DNA of 64,000 nt from Clostridium sp. JN-9 (lineage in GTDB: Bacteria > Bacillota > Clostridia > Clostridiales > Clostridiaceae): the NCBI RefSeq assembly GCF_004103695.1, contig NZ_CP035280.1, positions 496,001 through 560,000 on the forward strand, in the 5' to 3' direction. Positions 23,535 through 33,065 of this stretch are shown piece by piece. The first letter of the stretch is position 1. Each line of letters begins with the position of its first letter. The translations under genes were made by a program, and so were the position numbers. The notes beneath the pieces are model-generated. The model was not told the DNA's origin, searched no databases, and saw nothing but the letters and a program-made list of their open reading frames with translations.

Positions 23535-23720
23535 ATGTTAAGTAAAATGAAGAATTTAGTAAAAGAGGAACAAGGGCAAGGGATGACAGAGTATGGACTG
23601 CTGTTGGCAGTAGTAGTTGGCGTCGTTGTGGTTGCAATGGGATTATTCAGAAATCAGCTGTATAATCTTTTCATTAGTGTGGGTGATGCCATTGCCAGAG
23701 CTGTTGAAGCAGCTAGATAA
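23535..23720 (+). CDS. flp: Flp-type pilin (Tad pilus major subunit)
   Basis: 61 residues from ATG 23535, set by GGAGGGG 6 bp upstream (an in-frame ATG at 23520 overlaps that site). The type IVb motif G|XXXXEY is present as EEQG|QGMTEYGLLLAVV, so prepilin peptidase should cut after the Gly and leave Glu at +5 and Tyr at +6. One long hydrophobic helix follows and the tail is short and amphipathic, as in all Flp pilins. First structural gene of the pilus operon; a strong hairpin after it may keep its mRNA in excess. Confidence 0.94.
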   Translation: MLSKMKNLVKEEQGQGMTEYGLLLAVVVGVVVVAMGLFRNQLYNLFISVGDAIARAVEAAR

Positions 23721-23742
23721 AGCTGAAATTATTTATTGAATC

Positions 23743-23776
23743 TTTAAAGGCTCTGCCATACTGCAGGGCCTTTAAA
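23743..23776 (+). terminator. Hairpin between flp and the prepilin peptidase gene
   Basis: TTTAAAGGC-T-CTGC (23743-23756) pairs with GCAG-G-GCCTTTAAA (23763-23776). No long U-run and the operon continues, so it is probably a partial terminator or mRNA-stabilising hairpin. Confidence 0.6.
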
Positions 23777-23789
23777 ACAAGGAGGAGCC

Positions 23790-24308
23790 ATGTTACTTGA
23801 TGGTATATTGATTTTAGCTTTAACAACATGTTTTATAACAGATATAAAACATCAAAAAATATATAATAAGGTTATTTTTCCTTTTCTTATAGCAGCAGTA
23901 ATATTAAATACCTGGTTAAGCGGTTTTGCAGGATTTAAATTGTCATTACTTGGTTTTGCAACAGGATTATGTATTCTGTTAATTCCTTATTTTTTGGGAG
24001 GCATGGGAGCTGGAGATGTTAAGCTTTTATCTCTTATTGGAGCAGCAAAGGGGAGCATTTTTGTGCTGAATACGGCTATATATATGGCTCTTATTGGAGG
24101 AGCCATAGCAATATTAGTAGTAATATTTCAAAGGCAGACCATAAGTTTTATAAAGACATTATTTAAATGGCTCGTTTCATTGGTATGTGGAATTAAATAT
24201 AAGTTACAATTTCCTAAATCATATTTTTCAAAAAAATACCCCTATGGTACGGCAATTGTCGGAGGTGCAATGATTTGTCTCTTGTTCAAGGGGGCATGGA
24301 TCATATGA
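23790..24308 (+). CDS. tadV: Prepilin peptidase (A24 family, TadV/CpaA)
   Basis: 172 residues, about six membrane helices, of the short type without the methylase domain. The two catalytic Asp are in ITDIKHQKIYNKV (about residue 15) and GGMGAGDVKLLSLIGA (GxGD motif, about 74). It would process Flp and the TadE-like pseudopilins in the membrane. AAGGAGGAG lies 5 bp before the ATG; its TGA overlaps the next gene's start (ATGA). Confidence 0.93.
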   Translation: MLLDGILILALTTCFITDIKHQKIYNKVIFPFLIAAVILNTWLSGFAGFKLSLLGFATGLCILLIPYFLGGMGAGDVKLLSLIGAAKGSIFVLNTAIYMALIGGAIAILVVIFQRQTISFIKTLFKWLVSLVCGIKYKLQFPKSYFSKKYPYGTAIVGGAMICLLFKGAWII

Positions 24309-24694
24309 AAAAGAAAAATGGACAGGCAGCTGTAGAAATTGCATTAATGATGCCAATTCTTGTACTTTTATTATGCGGTATTACTGATTTTGGAAGAATA
24401 CTTTTTGCTGCAAATAATATTAATATGGTAAGCCAGGAAGCAGCAAGGTATGCATCATTTAATCATTTAAATAGTGATGTTACTGCACTTGCAGTAGATA
24501 ATTGTTCTTTAAGCAATAAAACTAAAAAACTGCATATAAGGATTCAACCAGATGATAGCGAAGCTCCACGTAAATCGGGAACCAATGTAACAGTAATTAT
24601 TAGTTATGATGTAGATTATATAACTCCATTAATGCAGAGTATAATAGGGAAACCCTTCACAGTCAGCACTTCATCTACAATCCGTGTTGAATAG
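24305..24694 (+). CDS. tadE: TadE-like pseudopilin
   Basis: 129 residues from ATG 24305, which overlaps the preceding stop (ATGA) and follows AAGGGGG by 10 bp. The N-terminal GQAAVEIALMMPILVLLLCG is the TadE motif, a short leader then Glu and a hydrophobic helix, followed by DFGRILFAANNINMVSQEAARYAS. The rest is a small extracytoplasmic domain. Minor pilin or assembly factor of the Tad pilus. Confidence 0.9.
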   Translation: MKKKNGQAAVEIALMMPILVLLLCGITDFGRILFAANNINMVSQEAARYASFNHLNSDVTALAVDNCSLSNKTKKLHIRIQPDDSEAPRKSGTNVTVIISYDVDYITPLMQSIIGKPFTVSTSSTIRVE

Positions 24695-24708
24695 AGGAGG
24701 CAGATATT

Positions 24709-25566
24709 GTGCAGAAATTGGCAGAGTTTAAAAGTGATCAAAATGGCAGTGGATTAATACTTTGCATTTTTGTTTTGTTTTTTATGCTGGGAGTTGCTGG
24801 ACTTGTAGTAGATATGAGTATTGCCTATAAGGCAAAAGGAGAGATGAGAAAGGCGGCTAATGCAGCGGCATTATCAGGAGCTCAGGTAATTTTTAATAGT
24901 AATGCTTCTATTTCTAATGTAGTTAATGATATTCTAGCTGAAAACCATGAAAAAGATTGTACTTTGGATTTGCAGATAAAGGCTAAGGGTGAAAATAAGG
25001 TTACAGTTAAGCTGCGTAAAGATGTTTCACTATATTTTATGAAGATATTTGGTAAAGATACTATACCTATTACAGTAGCCTCTAGTGCAGTGAATGAGCC
25101 AGCAGCTGCAATGACTGGAGTTGTTCCTTTGGGGATTAAAGAAGGAACACCTGTAGAGGTTGGCAAGAAATATATTTTAAAAGGTAAAAAAGAAGAAGAT
25201 AGCCTTGGTTGGTTTGGATTTTTGAATTTGGATGGAAATAAAAATCCACATGATATAGCCGATTTAATTAATAATGGATATCCTGGTGAAATTAAGATTA
25301 ATCAGATACTAGATAAAACACCTGGAGAAAAAGCATCTGTAGGGAAAAATATAGTACCTAGAATAGCACCTATTATAATATATGAAATGATAGATGAGGG
25401 TAAAAATGATTCAATAAAAGTAAAGGGTTTTGCATATTGTAAGATTACAGTGGATGACTCAGATAAAAAAGTTTTCTATGGTGAATTCATTAAAACAGCA
25501 GACGTTTCATCTATATCGGGTACAATTAATGATGCTCTAATATATAAATGTAGATTAGTGGAGTAG
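24709..25566 (+). CDS. TadG-like pilus-associated protein
   Basis: 285 residues, GTG start behind GAGGAGG. Residues 8-35 (NGSGLILCIFVLFFMLGVAG) form one membrane helix; the next block MSIAYKAKGEMRKAANAAAL SGA matches the TadE/G-like (Tad domain) family. A short version: the usual von Willebrand A domain of TadG is not evident. The C-terminal part is beta-rich and external. Functions in pilus assembly or tip, precise role unknown. Confidence 0.85.
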   Translation: MQKLAEFKSDQNGSGLILCIFVLFFMLGVAGLVVDMSIAYKAKGEMRKAANAAALSGAQVIFNSNASISNVVNDILAENHEKDCTLDLQIKAKGENKVTVKLRKDVSLYFMKIFGKDTIPITVASSAVNEPAAAMTGVVPLGIKEGTPVEVGKKYILKGKKEEDSLGWFGFLNLDGNKNPHDIADLINNGYPGEIKINQILDKTPGEKASVGKNIVPRIAPIIIYEMIDEGKNDSIKVKGFAYCKITVDDSDKKVFYGEFIKTADVSSISGTINDALIYKCRLVE

Positions 25567-25574
25567 GTGATCAA

Positions 25575-26261
25575 ATGAAGTCAAAATACATTTTAATAGC
25601 AGCCATTATTATGGCAATTATCACAACGGTTTTATTTAGGCAGTATATTGTGGATCTTGATAAGAAATATAAAGAATCACAAAAAATAATATCTGTAGTG
25701 GTGCCTAAGGCTGATATTAAAAAAAATCAAATGGTTACAAAGGATATGCTGGAGCTTAAGGACTTTGGTGAAGCTTCTGTACATCCTCAGGCAGTAAAGA
25801 AAATAGAGGATATAGCTGGGCAGTATGCTCTGGTGGATATGAAGGCTGGGGAAGTACTTTTTGCCAGCAGGTTCACCAATCAGTTTAAAGAAACTAAGCA
25901 GATAACAAGAAAGATAAAGGATGGCTGCAGAGCAGTATCCATTGGTGTAACAGATGTGGAATCAGTTTCAAGTTTAATTAATCCTGAGGACTATGTAGAT
26001 ATCATATCCACCACAGGTGACAAAAATAATCCTCAGACCGTAACACTGCTTACCAATGTAAGAGTGCTGGCGGTGGGAAAGAAAATTACTGAAAAGGGTA
26101 CAGCTGTAAAAACCACAGATAAATCAGCTCAAAGTGATAAATCAAATGCTGATTATACTTCAGTTACAGTGGAGCTAAAGCCCGAAGATATAGTTAAAAT
26201 TATCAATGCTGATGAAAAGGGAGACATTAAATTTGTTCTTAGAAGCCAGCTGGCACCTTAA
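25575..26261 (+). CDS. cpaB: Flp pilus assembly protein CpaB/RcpC
   Basis: 228 residues. One N-terminal membrane helix (5-22), then a SAF domain (about 43-110: VPKADIKKNQMVTKDMLELKD up to AGEVLFASRF) and the RcpC region with GCRAVSIGVTDVESVSSLI and PEDYVDIIST. In Gram-negatives CpaB serves the secretin; here no outer membrane exists and no secretin gene is present, so it must act at the cell wall or membrane. Starts 9 bp after the TadG-like gene. Confidence 0.92.
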   Translation: MKSKYILIAAIIMAIITTVLFRQYIVDLDKKYKESQKIISVVVPKADIKKNQMVTKDMLELKDFGEASVHPQAVKKIEDIAGQYALVDMKAGEVLFASRFTNQFKETKQITRKIKDGCRAVSIGVTDVESVSSLINPEDYVDIISTTGDKNNPQTVTLLTNVRVLAVGKKITEKGTAVKTTDKSAQSDKSNADYTSVTVELKPEDIVKIINADEKGDIKFVLRSQLAP

Positions 26262-26280
26262 ATTATAAGGAGGGGAGCCG

Positions 26281-27051
26281 ATGAACATAGATGAGATTCT
26301 TAAAGCTGAAAATAAAAAAGAAAAAGGCAATATGATTGTTTTTGCAAGCGGCAAAGGGGGAGTAGGGAAAACTGTAATTTCTGTAAATACTGCTGCTGCA
26401 CTAGCAGATATGGGGTTCTCCACCTGCATTATGGATGGGAATTTTCAATTTGGAGATGTAAATCTTGCCATGGATATACAGCCTTCCTTTACCATAAGCG
26501 ATTTGGTGCATGAAATGGATACTGCTGAGAATATAAAAATTTCATATTACCTTGATAAACACAGCAGCGGGGCAGATGTGTTATCCTCACCAATAAATCC
26601 TGAGCAGGGTGATTTAATAAAGCCCTGCCACATTAAAAGTATTTGCAGTAAGATTTTAGAAAAACATGATTTTTTAATTGTGGATATGCCTGCAGGACTT
26701 AGTGAAAATAATTTAACCTTTATGGATATAGCCCAAAATATTTTCGTGGTTACAGATACCAGCTTTGCTTCAATAAAGAATGCAAAAACATTTTTAAGGA
26801 CAGTAAGCATACTAAAAATGGATAACAAGACCGGTGTTATTATTAATCGCAGCGATGCACAGGGTATTATAAAAGCAGGGGATGTGCAAAATATGCTGGA
26901 TGTAAGGTATGCTGATTTTATATGCAACAATTCAAAAATAGTATCTAAATCCTATGCCATGGGTATTCCTTTTGTAATAGATAAGCCTAAGGAAAGAATA
27001 ACCAGGGACATTAAACAGCTGGCTGTGAAATTATCAGGAGGCATAAAATAA
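26281..27051 (+). CDS. tadZ: TadZ/CpaE-type MinD-like ATPase
   Basis: 256 residues. ParA/MinD fold with deviant Walker A ASGKGGVGKTVISVNTAAAL (about 21-36), the D-x-x-x-x-x-G-D-V switch (MDGNFQFGDVNLAMD) and VDMPAGLSEN Walker B. The N-terminal receiver-like domain of full TadZ is missing; only about 18 residues precede the P-loop. Positions the pilus machine in the cell. AAGGAGGGG precedes the ATG. Confidence 0.92.
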   Translation: MNIDEILKAENKKEKGNMIVFASGKGGVGKTVISVNTAAALADMGFSTCIMDGNFQFGDVNLAMDIQPSFTISDLVHEMDTAENIKISYYLDKHSSGADVLSSPINPEQGDLIKPCHIKSICSKILEKHDFLIVDMPAGLSENNLTFMDIAQNIFVVTDTSFASIKNAKTFLRTVSILKMDNKTGVIINRSDAQGIIKAGDVQNMLDVRYADFICNNSKIVSKSYAMGIPFVIDKPKERITRDIKQLAVKLSGGIK

Positions 27052-27073
27052 AATATAAATGGGGAACGATAAT

Positions 27074-28450
27074 ATGGGGTTACTTAACAGAATAAATAAC
27101 TCACAAAAGGTTCAAGAAGATAGAGAAAATAATCAGATAGAAAAAAAAGATATTTTTAATGATAGTATAATAGAAAAACACCAGTCTACAGTTGTCAGCA
27201 GAGAAAGAGAATTAAAGCGCCAGGTTCAAAGAAAGATAATGGAACAGTTTGGGAATGTGCAGGATATAGATAAAGTAGTTTCTCAAATTGAACCTATTAC
27301 CCTGGAAATTATAAAAAAGGATCAGGAAAATTTCAGACGTGTGAATACGAAAAAGATAGTACAGGAAATTATAAATGATATAACAGGATACGGTCCTATT
27401 AATCCCCTTCTTCAGGACCCTGAAATAACAGAAGTAATGGTTAATGGCCCTGATATGGTATATGTGGAAAAGGAGGGCAAGCTTCAGTTTACAGATATAA
27501 AGTTTAGAGATGATGACCAGGTAATGCAGGTTATCGAAAAAATAGTTTCTCCGCTGGGAAGAAGAATAGATGAAAGCAGCCCTATGGTAGATGCCAGACT
27601 GCCCGATGGCTCCAGAGTCAATGCTATAATTCCCCCGCTATCCTTAAATGGCCCTGTTATTACCATAAGAAAATTTTCAAAGTATCCATACACCATAGAG
27701 GATTTAATAAACTTCGGCACACTTTCAAAGGAAATGGCAGTTTTTTTAAATGCCTGCGTAAAGGCAAAAATAAATATATTTATATGCGGGGGAACAAGCT
27801 CCGGAAAAACTACTACATTAAATGTATTATCTTCCTTTATTCCAAACAATGAAAGAATAATAACTATTGAGGATGCAGCAGAGCTTCAGCTATCTCAGGA
27901 ACATGTGATTTCACTGGAATCCAGACCGCCAAATATTGAGGGAAAAGGTGAAGTAACCATAAGAGACCTGGTAATAAATTCTCTTAGAATGAGGCCGGAT
28001 AGATTAGTGGTAGGAGAGGTAAGAGGAGGAGAGGCACTGGATATGCTTCAGGCAATGAATACAGGGCAGGATGGGTCACTGGCCACAGGCCATTCCAATA
28101 CTTCCCGTGACATGATTTCACGTCTTGAAACCATGGTATTAATGGCTGGAGTGGATCTTCCTGTAAGAGCAATAAGACAGCAGATTGCAGGTGCCATAAG
28201 TTTAATTGTAGAACAGACAAGATTTAAGGATGGCACCAGAAAAATTGTAAATATCACTGAGGTTAGGGGCATGGAAGGCGATGCAATAGTGCTTCAGGAT
28301 ATTTTTAAATTTAAGCAGAAAAAAATTGATGTTAATGGGAAAGTAGTTGGAGATTTTGTCCCAACAGGAGTGAGACCTAAATTTTATGATGATTTTCAGG
28401 CATATGGTATACAGGTTCCTGCTTCTATTTTTAACCCAGAGGGGTGGTAA
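27074..28450 (+). CDS. tadA: TadA/CpaF secretion ATPase
   Basis: 458 residues from ATG 27074 (GGGGAA upstream; ATG 27059 has no ribosome site). Type II/IV secretion ATPase: N-terminal domain with GPINPLLQDPEITEVMVNG, Walker A ICGGTSSGKTTTLN (about 247), Asp box TIEDAAELQL, Walker B RPDRLVVGEVRGGEALDML and His box TGHSNTSRDMISRLE. Powers pilus extension, possibly retraction as well, since there is a single ATPase. Residues 1-60 are charged and coiled. Confidence 0.95.
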   Translation: MGLLNRINNSQKVQEDRENNQIEKKDIFNDSIIEKHQSTVVSRERELKRQVQRKIMEQFGNVQDIDKVVSQIEPITLEIIKKDQENFRRVNTKKIVQEIINDITGYGPINPLLQDPEITEVMVNGPDMVYVEKEGKLQFTDIKFRDDDQVMQVIEKIVSPLGRRIDESSPMVDARLPDGSRVNAIIPPLSLNGPVITIRKFSKYPYTIEDLINFGTLSKEMAVFLNACVKAKINIFICGGTSSGKTTTLNVLSSFIPNNERIITIEDAAELQLSQEHVISLESRPPNIEGKGEVTIRDLVINSLRMRPDRLVVGEVRGGEALDMLQAMNTGQDGSLATGHSNTSRDMISRLETMVLMAGVDLPVRAIRQQIAGAISLIVEQTRFKDGTRKIVNITEVRGMEGDAIVLQDIFKFKQKKIDVNGKVVGDFVPTGVRPKFYDDFQAYGIQVPASIFNPEGW

Positions 28451-28452
28451 AG

Positions 28453-29427
28453 TTGGCTAATATTATAACCGTTTTTTGGTTTATATCCATATTCATGCTT
28501 GTTACAGGCATATTATACTGCCTTGTGCTTAGAAATAAAAATTTAGAAAAAAGGATAAATTACTATCTTGATATTAAGGAAAAATATAAAAAAGGAAGTA
28601 AACCTTATAATAGTGAGCAGAACTTTTTAATAAAATGCAATGAATTTATCAGGAAGACTCTTAAAAGAATGCTTCCAGGTGAAAATCAGCATAAAATAAA
28701 TAAAATGCTTATAAGTGCAGGTGTAAATTTAAAACCTGAGGAATATGTAATGCTTAAGTGGTTTATGGCATTTATAACGGGAGCTATTGTATATCTGTTT
28801 GTGAAGATAAAATTACTTTGTATTATAGGTGCTGTATTTGGATATATATATCCAGGAATATGGCTTAAAAATAAAAGAAAACTCAGACTGCAGAAATTTA
28901 ATGATGCTCTGCCTGATATGATAAACACCATAATAAGCTCACTGAAATCAGGCTTCAGCATAGGCCAGGCTATGAAAACCGTAGCTGAAGAAAGCGAAAG
29001 ACCTGTAAAGGATGAAATCAATGTACTGCTAAATGAACTGAATTATGGCATTACCATGGATGAGGCATTAGACAATTTAAATAACAGAATGCCCAGTGTA
29101 GATTTAGATCTTATGGTAAGGGCTATATTAATTCAAAGACAGGTGGGAGGAAATTTATCCAGCATACTTGAGACAATTGCAAATACCATAATGGAAAGAA
29201 AAAGGCTGGAAAGAAGAGTTAGAACACTTACTGCACAAGGAAGACTTTCTGGAAAAATTATAGGAGTACTTCCCTTTTTGTTTGGTTTATTTATTTATTT
29301 AATAAATCCGGAATATATAACGGATTTTCTTGGAAACACCATTGGGAAAATAGCCATTTCAATTGGTATATTATGTGCTCTGGCAGGATATATGATAATC
29401 AACAGAATCACAAAAATCGAGGTGTAG
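28453..29427 (+). CDS. tadB: Tad inner-membrane platform protein TadB
   Basis: 324 residues. TTG start at 28453 behind GGGGTGG, overlapping nothing; a GTG at 28444 overlaps the tadA stop and is less likely. T2SF domain (about 155-280): LPDMINTIISSLKSGFSIGQ and LMVRAILIQRQVGGNLSSIL, with membrane helices at about 3-22, 98-135 and 270-320. Forms the platform with TadC. Confidence 0.93.
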   Translation: MANIITVFWFISIFMLVTGILYCLVLRNKNLEKRINYYLDIKEKYKKGSKPYNSEQNFLIKCNEFIRKTLKRMLPGENQHKINKMLISAGVNLKPEEYVMLKWFMAFITGAIVYLFVKIKLLCIIGAVFGYIYPGIWLKNKRKLRLQKFNDALPDMINTIISSLKSGFSIGQAMKTVAEESERPVKDEINVLLNELNYGITMDEALDNLNNRMPSVDLDLMVRAILIQRQVGGNLSSILETIANTIMERKRLERRVRTLTAQGRLSGKIIGVLPFLFGLFIYLINPEYITDFLGNTIGKIAISIGILCALAGYMIINRITKIEV

Positions 29428-29430
29428 AGT

Positions 29431-30348
29431 ATGGTGATATTTTCTTTTCTGGTCACAGCAGCACTTCTTGTATATTATGCAGCAGCTAAAAACTTTGAGG
29501 CTGAATACAAGCTTAAGAGCAGAATAGATTCCTTTGTACCTTCAAAGCAAAAGACAGCATGGGAAAAAAAGAACTCTAAATCAGGCATGAAGCAGGCAAT
29601 GGGATCTTTAATTGATAAACTAAGGGAATATTATAACAGCACACTGCCTTCTAAAAATGAAATAGAACTGCAGAAAAGGCTTCTCCAGGCAGGGAATCCA
29701 TTAAATATGACCACAGCAGATTATTATATTATAAATACTATTGTAAGAATAGCTGTTCCTTTTTTGTTTGGAGCTTATGGAATACTGCTTGGCTTAAATT
29801 TGTTCAAAATCATACTTTTAGCATTAATAGGCTTTCTATTATCTTTTAAGTCTCTGGACTTTTATATCAGAGGCAGAAAAAATAAAAGATATAGAAAAGC
29901 TCTTAGAGAGCTTCCGGATTTTCTGGATGTTTTAACTATAAGCGTGGAAGCAGGACTGGGCTTTGATATAGCTTTAAATAAAACTATAGAAAAGGGAAAT
30001 GGAATACTATGCTCTGAATTTTACACCTGCCTTGAGGAAATGCGGCTTGGAAGAACAAGAAAAGAAGCACTTATTGGTGTAAAGGAGAGACTTGATTTTA
30101 GTGAAATGATTTCATTTATAAATAGTATAGTTCAGTCTGAAAGACTTGGAACAGGAATTGTACAGGTGTTAAGGTGTAAATCTGAAGATGAAAGGGACAA
30201 AAGAAAACAAAGGGCAGAGGAGACAGCAATGAAAACATCAATAAAAATATTATTTCCACTGTTATTTTTAATTTTTCCAAGCATATTTATTATAGTAATA
30301 GGACCTGCTGCACTGCAGCTTATAAAAGCTATTAGTGGTATAAAGTGA
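29431..30348 (+). CDS. tadC: Tad inner-membrane platform protein TadC
   Basis: 305 residues. Membrane helix at 1-18, pair at about 105-150, T2SF domain 165-300 with ELPDFLDVLTISVEAGLGFD and FINSIVQSERLGTGIVQVL, last helix 270-300. Begins 3 bp after tadB (GAGGTG before ATG). Last canonical tad gene; a long hairpin follows. Confidence 0.93.
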   Translation: MVIFSFLVTAALLVYYAAAKNFEAEYKLKSRIDSFVPSKQKTAWEKKNSKSGMKQAMGSLIDKLREYYNSTLPSKNEIELQKRLLQAGNPLNMTTADYYIINTIVRIAVPFLFGAYGILLGLNLFKIILLALIGFLLSFKSLDFYIRGRKNKRYRKALRELPDFLDVLTISVEAGLGFDIALNKTIEKGNGILCSEFYTCLEEMRLGRTRKEALIGVKERLDFSEMISFINSIVQSERLGTGIVQVLRCKSEDERDKRKQRAEETAMKTSIKILFPLLFLIFPSIFIIVIGPAALQLIKAISGIK

Positions 30349-30363
30349 AGGTATTGCTAAGAT

Positions 30364-30403
30364 TTATTACCCCTTAAGGTAAATTTGCTTTAAGGGGTAA
30401 TAA
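30364..30403 (+). terminator. Perfect 14-bp hairpin between tadC and the GTPase gene
   Basis: TTATTACCCCTTAA (30364-30377) and TTAAGGGGTAATAA (30390-30403). No U-tract follows, so read-through into the GTPase gene is likely; it may lower or stabilise that part of the transcript. Confidence 0.65.
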
Positions 30404-30423
30404 AGAATATGGGGGAATAATTT

Positions 30424-33018
30424 ATGAAGGTTATAAAAGTCCATGGGTCTTTAGATACTGCTGAAATTAAAAGAAATCTTGAAAATCCATGCTGTAATTC
30501 AATATTTATTTTAGATAATCAGCAGCCGCTGTATGAGTTTATAGAGAATCTGGAGCTTGATGACAATCTTCTGTACAATATGCGCATAGCAAAAGACATA
30601 GATCTTAGATCTGTGCAAGTTCAGCTGAGGGATAAGATTACAGATGAATGTTTATTGGACAATATCACATCATTAAGTAATTTCATTGAAAATCTGGATG
30701 AAGATAAAATTAAAAACGGCAGGATTATAATTGATACAGAGGATAATGATTTAATAAGCAGAATAATACAGTCATTTATATATTTAGATATTGACATGGA
30801 AGTAATGATGGAAAAGGAAAAGAAAGACAGAAAAATAGTTAATGCTTTTATAAGAAACTATGAACAATTGAAAGATTCTGTAGTTAGCGGGGAAAGAGCA
30901 GTACAAAATTTAGAAATTAAGGATGACTTCATAGATGAGAGAAAAGGCATTTTAAATATTTTATATGAAATTGAAAAAGTACTGGATAAGTCCAGAGAGA
31001 GAGACCTGAATATTTCAGTTATGGCCACTAAAAAGGCAGGCAAAAGTGTCATTGTAAACTCTTTTTTAGATGAGCAGTATGCACCTACAAGCTTTGAACT
31101 GGCAACTCCAAATAATTGTATTTATAAAAGAAGCAAAGACAATAAAATAAGGCTGCTGTATGGCAAAAATGATTTACTTTTTAAAGAACCTCAGAATATT
31201 TATAAATACATATATAAAGAATTTAAAAAAGCACAAAATGATAAAGCTAATGGATATACCATTGATGATATGGAAATTTATTATTCCAGTAAAGGCAGCA
31301 ATATTGCACCCTTTACTATTATAGATACACCTGGGAGCAACTATGTGGTGGCAAAAACCAATAATAATGAAAATGTACACAAAAAAATAGCATACAGCTG
31401 GATAGAAAAATCAGATGTAATACTGTTTCTAATAAATTATTCCAGTTACCTTACAATTGATGAAGAAGAATTCTTTAAAAATATTAAAATACAGTTTGAA
31501 AAACATAATAAATTTTATTCACTTATAGTAGTAGTAAATAAGCTGGATGAAATGTATATTAGTGAATGTGAAAATAAATCCGTATCCAGATTTTTGGACT
31601 ATATCAGGTACAGGCTCAGCGATCTTGGCTATAAGGGCTTTATAGTTATGGGAACATCTGCAAGATCCTATTTTGACTTAATTAAAGTATGCAGAATTGA
31701 TAGTGAACTGTTAAAGAATATTGGTGAAACAGATCCAATTGAAAGCCTTAAAGGCAGCGACTTGAGACTTCGTTTAAAAAAGCTGAAGAAGAAATTTATT
31801 GGGAAAACGGATATGAGTTCATTAAGCTTTGTGGATGATCAGCTGGAGAAATTAGAGTGCTTTTATGGATTACAGGATTATGACTTTAACACATTAAGAA
31901 ATAAAAGCGGCATACCTAAATTAAAAAAATATGCATCCTATATAGCTGTACAAAAAGCAAATGTGGAGTTATTCTCATCCTTAATAAGAGAAATAGATGA
32001 AAAGTTTACTAAACTTTCAAGCTGCTTTGCAATAAATAAATTAATTTATGCAAAGAATAAGAAATCTGATGAATTGCAGGAAATAGAATATATGATAAAT
32101 AATATAATAGATAAATTCAGCTATATATATGAAGACAAGGAAAACAAACTGAGTTTTAAAAAATTTCAAAATAAACTGCTGGACAGCGCCAGAATATTAT
32201 TAGATAAAGCATTGTGCTCCATGCTGGATATGTATGAAACCAGAGTGGATGAATTTTTTATGAAGCTTATGCTTAAAAACTCCTCTGAGCTTAAGATGAT
32301 TAAAAATAAAATTAAAGATATGGACTTTGATATTAATAATAAGGCATTTAATGAGGAATTTAAAAATGTAGTTGAAAATTCATTAAAGTTAATAAGTATT
32401 GAGGCTGATAAAAAGATAAACTATATTAAAGAAGTGGAAGACAGCATGAAAGAAACAGTTCATGGTTTCAGCGAAATAATCAGAAAAGAGTATAATATCA
32501 TGGACTTTGATATAGCTGTTCCAAAGGTTGGTAAGGATATAAATGAAATGATACTGTTTAATATGCCTGAAATTAATATTAATAATGATGATATTAAGGA
32601 AAGGATTATTGAAAGCATAGAACTTGAGACAAATGCAGCTGAAAAATTAGTTAATTTTTTTACAAAAGTTAAAGTTGGAGCTTATTCAATAAACAGCAGA
32701 CAGCTAAGGACAATTAAAAGTGAGTATATTAAATATATAAGGAGTATACAATATGATGCTTATTACAATTCTCTAAAGAAAATTCTATGCAGCAGTATAG
32801 ATGGATACAGTAAACAGATGGAAGAAATCTTTAACAGAGTTATGAGTGTGTATAGAAATATTTTCGATGATATGGTAAAGGAATTATCCTCTTCCAGAAT
32901 TAATTCTGAAGATCAGATAGAAGCATTGGACAGCAAGCTGAAATTTTATGATGAAATTCATACAGGAGTTGAAAAATTCATAGAACAATGGAATGCAGTA
33001 AGAAATGCTTCCATATAA
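30424..33018 (+). CDS. Dynamin-like large GTPase
   Basis: 864 residues. An N-terminal region (1-190) of unknown fold precedes the GTPase domain: G1 ATKKAGKSVIVNSF (201-214, first Gly replaced by Ala), G2 likely in ATPNNC, G3 IIDTPGSNYV (about 300), G4 VVVNKLDEMY (about 365). A long helical, charged region (500-860) fits dynamin-type stalks; no clear membrane helix. Bacterial dynamins remodel or protect membranes. It follows tadC by 75 bp in the same direction, which I do not know from standard Tad loci, so a link to pilus assembly or envelope stress is possible. GGGGGAA precedes the ATG. Confidence 0.82.
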   Translation: MKVIKVHGSLDTAEIKRNLENPCCNSIFILDNQQPLYEFIENLELDDNLLYNMRIAKDIDLRSVQVQLRDKITDECLLDNITSLSNFIENLDEDKIKNGRIIIDTEDNDLISRIIQSFIYLDIDMEVMMEKEKKDRKIVNAFIRNYEQLKDSVVSGERAVQNLEIKDDFIDERKGILNILYEIEKVLDKSRERDLNISVMATKKAGKSVIVNSFLDEQYAPTSFELATPNNCIYKRSKDNKIRLLYGKNDLLFKEPQNIYKYIYKEFKKAQNDKANGYTIDDMEIYYSSKGSNIAPFTIIDTPGSNYVVAKTNNNENVHKKIAYSWIEKSDVILFLINYSSYLTIDEEEFFKNIKIQFEKHNKFYSLIVVVNKLDEMYISECENKSVSRFLDYIRYRLSDLGYKGFIVMGTSARSYFDLIKVCRIDSELLKNIGETDPIESLKGSDLRLRLKKLKKKFIGKTDMSSLSFVDDQLEKLECFYGLQDYDFNTLRNKSGIPKLKKYASYIAVQKANVELFSSLIREIDEKFTKLSSCFAINKLIYAKNKKSDELQEIEYMINNIIDKFSYIYEDKENKLSFKKFQNKLLDSARILLDKALCSMLDMYETRVDEFFMKLMLKNSSELKMIKNKIKDMDFDINNKAFNEEFKNVVENSLKLISIEADKKINYIKEVEDSMKETVHGFSEIIRKEYNIMDFDIAVPKVGKDINEMILFNMPEININNDDIKERIIESIELETNAAEKLVNFFTKVKVGAYSINSRQLRTIKSEYIKYIRSIQYDAYYNSLKKILCSSIDGYSKQMEEIFNRVMSVYRNIFDDMVKELSSSRINSEDQIEALDSKLKFYDEIHTGVEKFIEQWNAVRNASI

Positions 33019-33023
33019 GTAAT

Positions 33024-33056
33024 AAAAGGGTAACCAATTTTCATTGATTACCCTTG
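33024..33056. terminator. Bidirectional terminator between convergent genes
   Basis: AAGGGTAA-C-CAAT pairs with ATTG-A-TTACCCTT across TTTC, flanked by AAAA and TTTTTA. Serves both the GTPase gene and the permease gene. Confidence 0.8.
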
Positions 33057-33065
33057 AACTTTTTA

